Positions 23,677 through 36,431 are shown, numbered from the stretch's first letter. The stretch is DNA of 64,000 nt from JACJXW01 sp964418125 (GCA_964418125.1 CAYQKY010000002.1:1-64000); one strand, 5' to 3'. The notes: generated by a model from the letters alone, not told the origin. A program made the numbers and translations.

Positions 23677-24780
23677 ATGAAGCTACCCAAGCCACTCCGT
23701 CGAAGCCTTCGGCTTTTAGTTATTTTACTACTTCTTGTTCTTGTATATATAGCCGCGATACTGGCCTATGGCACCTATGACGACTGGCAGCCGCCGGCTG
23801 TCACTGAGCTGGAACCCCTTCAGTCATCGGAGATAAACCCCATTGAGGACAGCATCCTGTCATTCGTTATCTGGAACCTCGGCTACGGTGGGCTGGGGGA
23901 GGAGTCGGACTTTTTCTACGACCACGGGAATATGTTCCTGTCCGGCGGCCGGATGGTCCGCGCTTCGCGGGAGTTTGTGGAAAAAAATATTGCCGCCGAC
24001 ACGCTTTTCGTGCAGACTACCCGGGCGGATTTTTTTCTGTTCCAGGAAGTGGACTTATCCTCCCGGCGGAGCTATTTCATCAACCAGTTTGAAGAGATCG
24101 GGGAAGAACTGCCGGGGTATGCCGCTTTTTTTGCACCTAATTACAAGGTGTCGAGAGTACCGATCCCGCTTCTGGAACCCTGGAATGCTTACGGAAAGGT
24201 GCTGAGCGGGCTGGCCACCTATTCCCGCTTTCTACCCTACGAATCAACCCGCCTGCAGTTGCCGGGCTCTTTTTCCTGGCCGACGCGCATCTTTCAGCTC
24301 GACCGGTGCGTGGCCCTGCACCGCTACCACCTGGCCGATGGAAAGGAACTGGTGGTGATGAACGTCCACAACTCCGCCTACGATGCCGACGGCTCCCTCA
24401 AGCGCCAGCAAATGGCCTTCCTGAGGGAACTGTTCCTTGAAGAATATGCGAAAGGGCATTACGTGATCGTGGGCGGAGACTGGAACCAATGCCCGCCCTA
24501 TTTTCAGTTCGACAGTTTCATGCCGGGCAATACCCAGGGATATACCCAGATCAATATCGATCCCGAGTTCCTGCCTCCGGACTGGAAATGGGTATATGAC
24601 CCCACCACGCCTACCAATCGTAAGATCCGCACTCCCTATGTCGCCGGCCAATCCTTCATTACACTGATCGACTTTTTTCTCATCAGCCCTAATGTACGCG
24701 CCCGCTCCGTCAAATGCCTCGACCAGCAGTTTCGGTTCTCCGACCATCAGCCGGTGTGGATGGAGGTGGAGTTGTTGTAG
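23677..24780 (+). CDS. Membrane-anchored endonuclease/exonuclease/phosphatase family protein
   Basis: The protein has 367 residues. An N-terminal membrane helix or signal anchor lies at ~12-32 and is followed by an EEP (DNase I-like) domain: VIWNLGYGG with the metal-site Asn, FLFQEVD with the metal-site Glu, VMNVHNS, VGGDWNQCP with Asp/Asn, and FSDHQPVW with the catalytic His. It is probably an exported or periplasm-facing phosphodiesterase or nuclease; the substrate is unknown. Confidence 0.85.
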   Translation: MKLPKPLRRSLRLLVILLLLVLVYIAAILAYGTYDDWQPPAVTELEPLQSSEINPIEDSILSFVIWNLGYGGLGEESDFFYDHGNMFLSGGRMVRASREFVEKNIAADTLFVQTTRADFFLFQEVDLSSRRSYFINQFEEIGEELPGYAAFFAPNYKVSRVPIPLLEPWNAYGKVLSGLATYSRFLPYESTRLQLPGSFSWPTRIFQLDRCVALHRYHLADGKELVVMNVHNSAYDADGSLKRQQMAFLRELFLEEYAKGHYVIVGGDWNQCPPYFQFDSFMPGNTQGYTQINIDPEFLPPDWKWVYDPTTPTNRKIRTPYVAGQSFITLIDFFLISPNVRARSVKCLDQQFRFSDHQPVWMEVELL

Positions 24781-24888
24781 TTCGTGATTCGTAGATTCGA
24801 AATTCGTGTGCTCGGACGAATCCACGAATCACGAATCACGAATCACGAATCACGAATCACGAATCACGAATCACCAATCACGAATCAC
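24781..24888. repeat. ACGAATC tandem heptamer array with inverted left arm
   Basis: About nine copies of the 7-bp unit ACGAATC run from ~24823 to 24888. The left arm (24781-24808, TTCGTGATTCG-like) is complementary. It lies directly after the stop of the EEP gene. Confidence 0.8.
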
Positions 24889-24954
24889 CCAACCAAGTGA
24901 TGAAAGTTACCCCTCCAACTGAGAAAAATCATTCCCGCCTTACGCGCTTACCCC

Positions 24955-24962
24955 TACTTTTG
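24955..24962 (+). promoter_or_regulatory. TAnnTTTG box upstream of ppdK
   Basis: TACTTTTG matches the Bacteroidota -7 element exactly, 48 bp before the start codon, in the context TTACCCCTACTTTTG. A near copy (TTACCCCTACTTTTTG) occurs at about 39717-39732 before the gene at 39871. Confidence 0.45.
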
Positions 24963-25010
24963 AAAGTGTTTATTTCACACTAATACGAACAAGCCGAAAA
25001 CTTTCCTACC

Positions 25011-27782
<2,772 letters not shown>

Positions 27783-27794
27783 GGAATTGACGCT

Positions 27795-27882
27795 TGTTCG
27801 CGGTTCGGTATTCGGTTGTTCGTAGCCACGAACTCCGAATCCCGAATCCCGAATAACGAATCCCGAATAACGAATAACGAAC
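27795..27882. repeat. TTCGGT / CGAATCC-AACGAATA inverted array
   Basis: The left arm (27795-27822) has TTCG-containing units, and the right arm (27829-27882) has CGAATCC and CGAATAA units. It would form a hairpin between the ends of ppdK and the convergent gene. Confidence 0.7.
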
Positions 27883-27936
27883 CAGGAAGACATCCGGGGC
27901 AAAGAGGGCATAGCCGCTTCGCTCCGGATTTTTTTA

Positions 27937-29361
27937 TCACTCGAGTTCGGCGATCTTTTCCTTGAGCCAGTTGAGGCTCACAATCCCTTTGGTGCCTTCG
28001 ATATCCTGTTTGACCTTCGTGATGGCTTTTTCGTCCCCGGGAATGATGCGGGTGAGCTTTTTGGTGTATTTAATGAGGTTCAGATATCGGCGGCGTTTGT
28101 TGGCCGGTATGTCTTTGTGCCGGTTGAGGTAGGTCCGGAAGCTTTCCAGGAGAGAATACAGGGGTTCTATTTCGTCGATCTCATAATAGGTGGCCAGGAG
28201 CATGGTCTTGGAGTTCAGGTTGTAGGAAACATCGTCGTACTCCACATTCCTCAGCTGTTCGATCACCTTGTCATAATCTTTTTGGTAGAAGTACACCTGT
28301 GCCAGGTTGAAGGTGACGGCATTGTTCCGGTAAGTCTCCGGCAGGTGGCTTTGGTAGTCGTTGATGAACTTCTCCGCCCAGGAATATTCTCCGAGGCGAA
28401 GGGCAATGTTGACGATATTGTTGAAATACCAGGGCGAAAGTTCCCCTTCTGCGATCAGGATCTCTTTGGATATCAGATCTTTATACAAGAGGAACAACTC
28501 CGTCATGAATTCCTGGTTCCCCTGGTTGATCTTCCGGATGCAGTAGTTCTGGGCAGCCATATACAGGACATCCTTGGCTTCCCCGGGCGGAAAGTTCAGC
28601 CCGTACTTGTCGAGAAGGTTTTTCAGTTTGTAATAATGCTCGACGTTCTCGGATTCCGTAAGTGTTAGATATATCTGATAATAAAGGGCAACCGGGGGGT
28701 ATTTATCAAAGTTATACTGCTTGACGTGGTTGATGATGTCATCAATAAAAAGCAGTTTATAGTCGAGGGTCGAGGTCAGGTTTTTTTGGGAAATAACAGC
28801 ACAGAGCATTCTGAGCTTTTCCGCCAGATAGAAAATGTCCAGATTGTTGGCTATGTCCTCAATATTGGAACGGTTGAACCTTTTGGTTTCAAATTCCGTG
28901 AGGTCATAATAGTTTTGCTCGATCTTGTACTGTTGGTAGTAAAAATTGGCGGACCGGTAGGGCTGTTGGCGGGAGAAACGCCGGGCCGACCGGATGGAGG
29001 AGTTGTACAGTTTTTCCATCTTTTTTTTCCCGATGGCCTCCATCAGGAAAGTGGCCTTGAAAATAGGCTTGTTTTCGAAGGTTTGTTGTGACAAATATCC
29101 TTCCACCAGCTTCAGGAGGTCGGAACAATATTTCCGGAATCGAACATCGTCATATTCTTTACCTGGTTGGATACTACTCCAGACGTACTCTTTTTCCAGG
29201 TTGGCCCCGTTCTCGCCGTTGATGGCGGCAGCCAGGATCTCAAAGAGTTTTACCAGCTCTTCACTTCGGTTAAAATAAGGCGACTGAATGTACTTCCGGC
29301 AGCGGTTCTGCTCGTATTTGTCGAAATGTTCCAGGATTGTGTACAACTTACTATTGTACAT
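27937..29361 (-). CDS. Conserved all-helical protein of unknown function
   Basis: The protein has 474 residues, with no signal peptide or membrane helix. It is helical with TPR-like pairs in the C-terminal half (for example FNLAQVYFYQKDYDKVIEQL). Proteins of this size beginning MYNSKLYxxLxxFD recur in Saprospiraceae-type genomes, as far as I recall, but no function is established. A cytoplasmic scaffold is possible. It is convergent with ppdK and divergent from the T9SS gene at 29631. Confidence 0.75.
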   Translation of the reverse strand: MYNSKLYTILEHFDKYEQNRCRKYIQSPYFNRSEELVKLFEILAAAINGENGANLEKEYVWSSIQPGKEYDDVRFRKYCSDLLKLVEGYLSQQTFENKPIFKATFLMEAIGKKKMEKLYNSSIRSARRFSRQQPYRSANFYYQQYKIEQNYYDLTEFETKRFNRSNIEDIANNLDIFYLAEKLRMLCAVISQKNLTSTLDYKLLFIDDIINHVKQYNFDKYPPVALYYQIYLTLTESENVEHYYKLKNLLDKYGLNFPPGEAKDVLYMAAQNYCIRKINQGNQEFMTELFLLYKDLISKEILIAEGELSPWYFNNIVNIALRLGEYSWAEKFINDYQSHLPETYRNNAVTFNLAQVYFYQKDYDKVIEQLRNVEYDDVSYNLNSKTMLLATYYEIDEIEPLYSLLESFRTYLNRHKDIPANKRRRYLNLIKYTKKLTRIIPGDEKAITKVKQDIEGTKGIVSLNWLKEKIAELE

Positions 29362-29630
29362 ATTGATTATTTTTTAGTATTTTGGCCCTAATTAAGCAAT
29401 GATACCCCCCTTTAGGCAAATTTAGCCATTTTTTTTCTTCAGTTTCGAAGCCTCTGCCGGCTTTGTCCAGCGTTCCGGCAGTTTTCGTGGGCCTGACGCT
29501 TTAAAAATCATCCACATTCATGAAACTGGGGGAAAAAATTACCGTAATTACCGATAATTGTTTTATTTTAGTGGGCGAAATAGCAATGATCCGCCCCCTG
29601 AATTAGCAATGAGTTTAAAAATCCACGAAC

Positions 29631-32132
29631 ATGAATGTATCTCTACGCAAGCAAATTTTATTCCCACTGCTACTGGCGCTCGGCCTTCCTATGGCCTTGT
29701 GGGGGCAGGTAGAGAGGCCCACCATATTTGAGGGGCAGTCCTACGAGTACCAGTTCAGGTCGGAGCCCAACCCGCCCAGCCTGTCTCTTCAACCCCAGCA
29801 TGGCAATGCTTACTGGGCCTCTACCGGCCAGTCTTACGAGTACGTTCTTCGATACACTCCGGATGACGGCTTCATCGGTTATGATACCATGAGGCTTTCC
29901 TATTTTAAGAAAATTGGCAGTTCTGCCTTCTTGCCCCGTACTGTTACCTTCTATATAACGGTGGATACTGCTCAGGTTTTTGCCGAACCCGATTATACCA
30001 CCACGCCGGTCAGCCAGAGTGTAACACTGAATGTCACAGAGAACGATTCCACAACCAACGGGGGGCTGTTGCTGAAAAATATCCCACTCGTCAATAACGG
30101 CATTGCCACCATCAGTGGAGATTCGTCCATCACTTTTACTCCGGATCCCGGTTTCGAAGGGGTCGCTTATCTCAACTATGTCGTTTGTGACGCAGCAGGG
30201 GTTTGCGACAACGGCACCGCCAGCTTTTTTGTCATTGGGCCTTCGGCCAGCCAGCCGGATACCGTCAGGATCTTTACCCGGAAAAACCGCCCCCAGGCAG
30301 TATTCGTACCCTACGATTACCTGCTGGTGGGCAGCCCTTCCAATGGTACATACGATGAAAGCGGAGATTATCCCATCTATACCCCGAACACAGGTTATGT
30401 CGGCCTGGATTATATCAGCTTTGACTACAACGGTGTCAGCAAGGTAATTCAAATTGAGGTCCTGGATATCCGGGACAATAAATTTGCCTTTGACGACCGC
30501 GTTTATATGACGCCTTATGACGGAACCAAGGAAGTCAATGTGCTGGCCAATGACCTCTACGGCTCTACCTCCAGTTGTTTTCAGTTGGTGAGTTCCGCTC
30601 AGTACGGAACTGCTGAATGGGTTGCCGGACAGGATGCCAGAGGGGTGGTCCGCTATACTCCGCCTGCCGGGTTTACCGGTGTGGACTGGTTTACCTACTC
30701 CATTTGTGAACCGGGCTCTCCCGGCAACGTGGAAACGGCAACAGCTTATGTGTTCGTCAGCAACTTTGAACCCTCCTCCAGCCTGTTCCGTATGAGTACT
30801 CCGAAACTGACGCCTCTGGTGGTCGGTTACAGTGTTCCCATTCAGCAGTTTGCTTTTTCCATTGTAGCCCAGCCTACCCTTGGAACCGTAGCCTTCCTTC
30901 CCGGGCAGGTGGATACCACCATCTACGGCCGGCAGGTGACGGGATACAACTTGATTATCTATATTCCCGGTTCTGCGGTTAACAGCGGCCTGGATGAATT
31001 CGAGCTCAAGTATTGTGTTGTTGATAACGGTGGTTGCAGTTATGAGAAAACCGTGAAGGTTGAAGTAGACATCCTGGATATCGGGACGGGCACCGAGCCT
31101 ATGTGTTTTGACGACTGCATCTGGTCTGGCGACACCAACTTCGACGGGGTTGTCGATATGAGAGACCTACTGCCCATCGGGCTTTGTATGGGCGAAGTCG
31201 GGCTGCCCCGCTCGGACGTCAACCTGACGCAATGGTATGGCCAGTACGGCGACGACTGGGAGGCGCCCTTCCAGCAGGCGCCCATCGACCTGAAGCACCT
31301 CGATACCGACGGCGATAGCATCATTACTGCCCTTGATACTTTCGCGATCAGTAATTTTTACGGCCTCACCCACTCCCTAACTCCGGTGGAGGTGCCTTTC
31401 TTTGAGCACCAGATCGTCCTGAGCGGCAATATCTTTGCCCAACCAGGAGATTATATTGAGTTGCCCATGCTGATGGGAGAATCCGGCGACCCCGCACGTA
31501 ATGTCTATGGGTTCACCTTCCCTTTCCAGTACAACCCCAATGTCATTCTTCCAGGTAGCGTCATCATGGATTTTGAAACCAATAGCTGGCTGGCCTATAA
31601 TTCTCCTATCCTCTTTATGTCAAAGAATGACCAGTTTGGAATGGTGGAAGCTGGCTTTACCCGAACCAATGGAATAGCCGCAGATGGATACGGGCGGATA
31701 GGAACGGTCGGGTTCATTGTCTCTGAAGACCTGGAAGGGTTCCGCCCCGGCTCGGATGGCCTTTCTTTTGAAGTCGGAGGCGGCGTAGGAACCGTGATGA
31801 ATAGCGCGGGGATGTCCTTTGGTATTAACATTCAGGGGGCAACCATCCATATCGTAGCGCCGGAAGAAGAACCAAACGGCCTCGACCCCGATCGGCTTAA
31901 ATTATATCCCAACCCAACGGATATTGGGTTCATCAATGTGCACATGAACGGCGGGCTCGAATTTGAAAGGGTGCTGATGCATGACCTTACCGGCAGGCAG
32001 GTGTTTGATTCTGGCAACGTCCTGGCCCGCCGCATGCAATTGCCGGTGAACCAGCTGAATAATGGCATGTATATCCTGAGTGTATTTACCGGGGAAGGTG
32101 TCATCAACAAGAAATTCGAAGTGATCCGCTAA
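29631..32132 (+). CDS. T9SS-secreted multi-domain protein with dockerin- and cohesin-like modules
   Basis: The protein has 833 residues. The signal peptide ends near residue 25 (ALWGQ). Residues ~30-490 are tandem Ig/cadherin-like beta modules with repeated YTPxxGFxGxDxxxYxxxD elements. Residues ~495-580 hold two Ca-binding dockerin-type loops (GDTNFDGVVDMRDLLP and DTDGDSIITALD). Residues ~590-735 resemble a cohesin (GDYIELPMLMG, VYGFTFPFQYNP). The end (~760-833, LYPNPTDIG to KKFEVIR) is a type A T9SS sorting domain. It is secreted across the outer membrane by the type IX system and probably surface-bound. Having dockerin- and cohesin-like parts in one chain is notable. Confidence 0.85.
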   Translation: MNVSLRKQILFPLLLALGLPMALWGQVERPTIFEGQSYEYQFRSEPNPPSLSLQPQHGNAYWASTGQSYEYVLRYTPDDGFIGYDTMRLSYFKKIGSSAFLPRTVTFYITVDTAQVFAEPDYTTTPVSQSVTLNVTENDSTTNGGLLLKNIPLVNNGIATISGDSSITFTPDPGFEGVAYLNYVVCDAAGVCDNGTASFFVIGPSASQPDTVRIFTRKNRPQAVFVPYDYLLVGSPSNGTYDESGDYPIYTPNTGYVGLDYISFDYNGVSKVIQIEVLDIRDNKFAFDDRVYMTPYDGTKEVNVLANDLYGSTSSCFQLVSSAQYGTAEWVAGQDARGVVRYTPPAGFTGVDWFTYSICEPGSPGNVETATAYVFVSNFEPSSSLFRMSTPKLTPLVVGYSVPIQQFAFSIVAQPTLGTVAFLPGQVDTTIYGRQVTGYNLIIYIPGSAVNSGLDEFELKYCVVDNGGCSYEKTVKVEVDILDIGTGTEPMCFDDCIWSGDTNFDGVVDMRDLLPIGLCMGEVGLPRSDVNLTQWYGQYGDDWEAPFQQAPIDLKHLDTDGDSIITALDTFAISNFYGLTHSLTPVEVPFFEHQIVLSGNIFAQPGDYIELPMLMGESGDPARNVYGFTFPFQYNPNVILPGSVIMDFETNSWLAYNSPILFMSKNDQFGMVEAGFTRTNGIAADGYGRIGTVGFIVSEDLEGFRPGSDGLSFEVGGGVGTVMNSAGMSFGINIQGATIHIVAPEEEPNGLDPDRLKLYPNPTDIGFINVHMNGGLEFERVLMHDLTGRQVFDSGNVLARRMQLPVNQLNNGMYILSVFTGEGVINKKFEVIR

Positions 32133-32285
32133 GGGCCGGAAAAAATTGCCCGGCGCCCTTACTTTTCAGGGGCGCCAGGCAATTAATAAGATAAATTAAC
32201 TTGAAAAAATTTCTTATATTACTAATTATTCAGTAATATTGTTACGCTAAAATCCGTTAATTGTAGACATTCATTGCTTTTTAAT

Positions 32286-32344
32286 ATTCGTGGAATTATA
32301 ATCATTGCTAGTGAGTCGCACATAAATTGTGCGGCTTTTTTTTT
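32286..32344 (+). ncRNA. Promoter-box plus terminator module 1 (putative small RNA)
   Basis: A box with GGAATTATAATCATTG at ~32292-32307 is followed within ~10 nt by the hairpin GTCGCAC-ATAAATT-GTGCGGC (32315-32335) and a T9 run. It is the first of three similar modules in a 730-bp gap without genes (32133-32862). Confidence 0.4.
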
Positions 32345-32584
32345 ATCTTCTCTCATCTTTTTTTTCACAATACCCTATTGGCTTGCCCTCTTTTTTTTCT
32401 CCAACATTCTTGATTTGGGGCGTGTGTGGTATTCTCTGCTTCCTGATGCTGGTATTTTATTTTCACAATGTGGTGATTTTGTCCTTGTACGCTTACGATA
32501 AAGTTTGAATATTTGTATCGTGATAATAAGAAAAGAGGCTGCGTAGAACGCAAGGCAGTTAAAAGAAGCTGCCACAAAGAATTA

Positions 32585-32650
32585 GGATATGTTCATGGGA
32601 TTATAATTTGTTAGTAGTGAGTCGCCCGGAAGAACGGGCGGCTCCCTATT
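32585..32650 (+). ncRNA. Promoter-box plus hairpin module 2 (putative small RNA)
   Basis: The box at 32585-32608 (GGATATGTTCATGG, then GATTATAATT) is followed by the hairpin GTCGCCCG-GAAGAA-CGGGCGGC (32621-32642). GTAGTGAGTCGC repeats the GCTAGTGAGTCGC of module 1. There is only a weak T-run (TATTTT). Confidence 0.4.
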
Positions 32651-32702
32651 TTCAACTTTCTCCCGTTATCCTTACCGCATCGAATTAAGGCTTATTCATT
32701 TT

Positions 32703-32764
32703 GGATATGTTCATGGGATTATAATTATTGTACGGCCCGGATGTTTACCATCCGGGCCTTTTTT
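32703..32764 (+). ncRNA. Promoter-box plus terminator module 3 (putative small RNA)
   Basis: The 24-bp box at 32703-32726 is identical to that of module 2. It is followed by a perfect 10-bp hairpin GGCCCGGATG-TTTAC-CATCCGGGCC (32734-32758) and TTTTTT. The hairpin sequence differs fully from modules 1 and 2, while the box is kept. Confidence 0.45.
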
Positions 32765-32862
32765 ATGTGTGTCTCAGAGGTAGCTGTTTTGCCTGTGAAA
32801 TGAAAAAAAACGAAGAGCCTGTAGGCCATGAATCGCTAACAGCCGGCTTCCCTCCAGCCTAC

Positions 32863-34146
32863 TCAATACCCATACCGCTCCTTCCACAACTGCCGTAGCC
32901 GCTGCCGGATCTTTTCCTCCGGAGGGTTGGGCTGCGGGTCGAATAATTTGGTTTTGCTGATCTCATCGGGCAGGAATTCTTGCTCGACGAAATTTCCGGG
33001 ATAATCGTGAGCGTACTTGTATCCCTTACCGTAATCCAGCTGCTTCATCAGCTGAGTAGGGGCGTTGCGGAGGTGAAGGGGGACCGGCAGGTTTCCGGTT
33101 TTGCGCACCAGGGCCTGCGCTTCATTGATGGCCAGGTAGGCGGAGTTGCTCTTGGGAGAGGTGGCCAGGTAAACAGCTGCCTGCGACAGAATGATCCTGC
33201 CCTCGGGATACCCCACCGCCTGTACCGCCTGAAAGGCCGTTGTCGCCATGAGGAGGGCGTTGGGGTTGGCCAGCCCGATGTCTTCCGCGGCAGAGATGAC
33301 CAGGCGCCGGGCAATGAATTTGATATCCTCGCCTCCTTCGATCATCCGGGCCAGCCAGTAAACGGCGGCATTGGGGTCGCTGCCCCGGATGGATTTGATG
33401 AAAGCGGAGGCGATGTCGTAATGTTGCTCTCCGGCCTTATCGTAACGGGCGATGTTTTGTTGTACCCGCTGGGTTACCATCTCGTTGTCAATGACAAGGG
33501 GCTCGCCTTCTTCCCCGTAATTGGCCACCAGCTCCAGGATGTTGTAAAGCTTGCGCGCATCACCGCCGGAAAATTGAAGCATGGCGTCGTACTCCCGGAC
33601 TTCGATGTCCTGCTTTTTCAGGTATTCATCTTTTTCCAGGGCCTGCCTGGCCATGAAGATCAGTTCCTCTTTGCTAAGATATTCCAGAACGTAAACCTGG
33701 CACCGGGAGAGCAGGGCGGGGATGACCTCAAAAGAAGGGTTCTCAGTGGTAGCGCCGACCAGAGTGACCACTCCTTCTTCCACTGCTCCCAGCAGCGAGT
33801 CCTGCTGCGACTTGCTGAAGCGGTGGATCTCGTCGATGAACAGGATGGGGTTGGGGCTGCTGAAAAAATGCTGGCTCCTGGCTTTCTGGATGACCTCCCG
33901 AACGTCTTTAACGCCTGAACTGACCGCGGAAAGGGTGTGGAAAGGCCGTTTCAGCTCATTGGCGATGATGCGCGCCAGGGTGGTTTTTCCTACCCCCGGC
34001 GGCCCCCAGAGAATAAAGGAAGGAAGCTTCCCGGATTGAAGGGCCTGGCGCAGCACCGCCCCGGGGCCAACCAGGTGCTTTTGCCCAACATAATCTTCCA
34101 GTTTCCTGGGGCGCATTCTTTCTGCCAGTGGTTGCATAAGCCACAT
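32863..34146 (-). CDS. rarA: Replication-associated recombination protein A (RarA/MgsA)
   Basis: The protein has 427 residues from the ATG at 34146 (MWLMQPLAERMRP); an upstream ATG at 34194 would add 16 residues not seen in the family. It is an AAA+ ATPase with Walker A GPPGVGKTTLARI, Walker B LFIDEIHRFSKSQQD, sensor 1 GATTENPSFEV and the C-terminal tetramerisation part (PNAAVYWLARMIEGGED). It acts at stalled replication forks in the cytoplasm. It is divergent from the SprB-repeat gene. Confidence 0.95.
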   Translation of the reverse strand: MWLMQPLAERMRPRKLEDYVGQKHLVGPGAVLRQALQSGKLPSFILWGPPGVGKTTLARIIANELKRPFHTLSAVSSGVKDVREVIQKARSQHFFSSPNPILFIDEIHRFSKSQQDSLLGAVEEGVVTLVGATTENPSFEVIPALLSRCQVYVLEYLSKEELIFMARQALEKDEYLKKQDIEVREYDAMLQFSGGDARKLYNILELVANYGEEGEPLVIDNEMVTQRVQQNIARYDKAGEQHYDIASAFIKSIRGSDPNAAVYWLARMIEGGEDIKFIARRLVISAAEDIGLANPNALLMATTAFQAVQAVGYPEGRIILSQAAVYLATSPKSNSAYLAINEAQALVRKTGNLPVPLHLRNAPTQLMKQLDYGKGYKYAHDYPGNFVEQEFLPDEISKTKLFDPQPNPPEEKIRQRLRQLWKERYGY

Positions 34147-34316
34147 TATTTTGGTTTCGAATATACTGCCAAGGTGAAAAAAAATCCTTTTCACCCAACC
34201 CCTGAACGAATACTTGCGTGTATGAGGGTGAAAGGAAAAATTTTAGCTCCGGGCAATGATGCCGCCAGGTAAAGAGCTGCACCATTGATCAGAAAACCAA
34301 TTTTCAACGACCAAAG

Positions 34317-36431
34317 ATGAATCCGATGAAACATTTCTTCACTTTCTTTTTGCTTGTATTTTCCATCACGTGGGCAAATGCCCAGAGTAACAGCCTGACA
34401 GTCGGCGGAACCGTATCCGATACCAACGGCAGCCCGGTGGAAGGGGTAACGTTAGAGGTCTTTACAGATTCCCTTCAGGGCTTTTTTTTCTATAGTAGTT
34501 CAGTCACTACCGATGCGCAGGGGCAGTATAGCGATACGATTTCAATGCCGGGAAATGTAACCCAGGGCGCCATTTTTGTGAATATGGCCGATTGTAATGG
34601 GGGATATGTTGTACAAACGGCTTATTTCGGCCCTTCCAATACGGGCCTGACGTTGGACTTCACCTATTGTGACGTGCAGTCCTTCTGCGAGACATATGTC
34701 ACTCCCGACGGCGCCGGCCAGCTCCAGGCCATTGCCTACGGGACTCCTCCTTTCACTTACCAGTGGAGCACCGGAGCCGCCACCCAAAGCATCACGCCCA
34801 ATGGCTCTGGCCTCTACTGTGTAACCGTGACGGATGCTACGGGATGTGAAGTCAGCTCCTGTTATGACATAAACAACCCGGCGGACACCCTCTGTTCGGT
34901 GTACATTTCCCTGGAGGGGAACACCGGCGCCGGCTTGCTGGTGGAAGCCAATGGCTTCGGGGTTCCGCCGTATGCTTATGAATGGAGTACGGGGGAAACA
35001 ACGGCTACTATCGTGCTCACTACTTCCGGGCAGTATTGTGTGACCCTTACCGATAGCGAAGGGTGTGTAGCCGTGGCCTGTGCCGATGCGAATGTGCAGC
35101 CTTGTGATGTCAGTATTCAGGCGGATACTTCCACCCTTACCGCCCTGCCTTCCGGAGAGGCGCCTTTTGCCTTCAGCTGGAGCAATGGCAGTGCCGCATC
35201 TTCAATCACCCCTGATACCGACGGCCAGTATTGCGTAACCGTTACCGGCGCCGATGGCTGCCAGGCTTCGGCCTGCTATTACTGGAGTGCGGCTATCGAT
35301 ACTTCCTGCTATGTCAATATCCTTCTCGTTCAGGGAGGCGCCATGCTGGAGGCGGTTGCGGATGGCGCATCCCCCTTTGCCTACTCCTGGAGCACCGGCG
35401 CCACAACGCCACTCGTCTCCGTTGATGCCTCAACCGCGTTATATTGCGTGACCATAACCGACGCAAACGGCTGCCAGTCGTCCGCTTGTACTGTCCTCGC
35501 CCCGGTTGAGAACTATCAGGTCCAGGGATATGTATATCTCGCCGACAGTATTGCCGGGGAGCAGCTTCAGGGCGATGTGTTCCTCATTCAATATGATGCA
35601 GCGGCGGGAACACTGACAGCAGTGGATACCGTACCCCTGCTGCCCAATGCTTTCGGTGGTGGATCCTATGATTTTGGAGATGTGCCTGCCGGCGAGTATC
35701 TCGTCAAAGCTGCCCTGTCTCCGTCCTCCTTTGGATATACCGATAACCTGCCCACCTATTACGGCAATACACTCTGGTGGGATGAGGCCTCTTCGGTGAC
35801 GGTACCCTATACCAACTGGGGCTACTTCGATATCGTCCTGGTGGAAGGAAACAACCCCGGCGGGCCGGGCTTCATCGGCGGCCTGGTTACTGATGGGGCC
35901 AATTTCGGCTTCCAGAACCGGGGAGGAGGCCCGATGGCGGGCGTATCCGTTATTCTGCTGGATGAATTCGATCAGCCGGTGGCTTATACCTTCACCAATG
36001 AACTTGGCGAATTCGAATTCGCCGGGCTGGGTTGGGGAACCTATAAAGTGACACTGGAAATTCCGGGCCACGAGCAGGTGCACTATGTGGTAACCCTGGG
36101 GCCGGAAAACTCTGAAGTCCATGGCCTTACCTTTGAAGTTACCGAAGCCGGTGTATTGAGCGCGGGTATAGAGGAACTGGCAGCCGGGCTTCATGTTTTT
36201 CCCGTACCTGCACGGGATCAGCTGTCGGTGCAATTCGAATCCCGGGGAGGGGGAGAGGCTATCCTCTTCATCGCCGACTATTCCGGCAGGATACTGAGCC
36301 ATTGGCCGGTTGAAGTGCAGCCGGGGGCTCAGCAGTTGAACCTGGACATCGGGCAGCTGCCCGCCGGGCTGTATACTCTGGGAGTACGTACCGGAAAAGG
36401 AATTGCCGGCAAGGCATTTGTAAAGGAGTAG
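34317..36431 (+). CDS. T9SS-secreted SprB-repeat protein
   Basis: The protein has 704 residues with a signal peptide at ~1-23 (TWANAQ). A carboxypeptidase-regulatory-like beta domain (~28-115) is followed by four SprB-type repeats (~125-395), each with PFxYxWSTGxxT, YCVTVTD and GCxxSxC. Two further CarboxypepD_reg-like domains follow (~400-610, one with NELGEFEFAGLGWG). The end (VFPVPARDQLSVQF to GKAFVKE) is a type A T9SS sorting domain. It is probably a surface adhesin or stalk protein. The start may be ATG 34317 or 34326. Confidence 0.85.
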   Translation: MNPMKHFFTFFLLVFSITWANAQSNSLTVGGTVSDTNGSPVEGVTLEVFTDSLQGFFFYSSSVTTDAQGQYSDTISMPGNVTQGAIFVNMADCNGGYVVQTAYFGPSNTGLTLDFTYCDVQSFCETYVTPDGAGQLQAIAYGTPPFTYQWSTGAATQSITPNGSGLYCVTVTDATGCEVSSCYDINNPADTLCSVYISLEGNTGAGLLVEANGFGVPPYAYEWSTGETTATIVLTTSGQYCVTLTDSEGCVAVACADANVQPCDVSIQADTSTLTALPSGEAPFAFSWSNGSAASSITPDTDGQYCVTVTGADGCQASACYYWSAAIDTSCYVNILLVQGGAMLEAVADGASPFAYSWSTGATTPLVSVDASTALYCVTITDANGCQSSACTVLAPVENYQVQGYVYLADSIAGEQLQGDVFLIQYDAAAGTLTAVDTVPLLPNAFGGGSYDFGDVPAGEYLVKAALSPSSFGYTDNLPTYYGNTLWWDEASSVTVPYTNWGYFDIVLVEGNNPGGPGFIGGLVTDGANFGFQNRGGGPMAGVSVILLDEFDQPVAYTFTNELGEFEFAGLGWGTYKVTLEIPGHEQVHYVVTLGPENSEVHGLTFEVTEAGVLSAGIEELAAGLHVFPVPARDQLSVQFESRGGGEAILFIADYSGRILSHWPVEVQPGAQQLNLDIGQLPAGLYTLGVRTGKGIAGKAFVKE

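Noticed and set aside
24823..24888. CRISPR array
   Set aside because: The unit is 7 bp with no unique spacers, so it is a simple tandem repeat.
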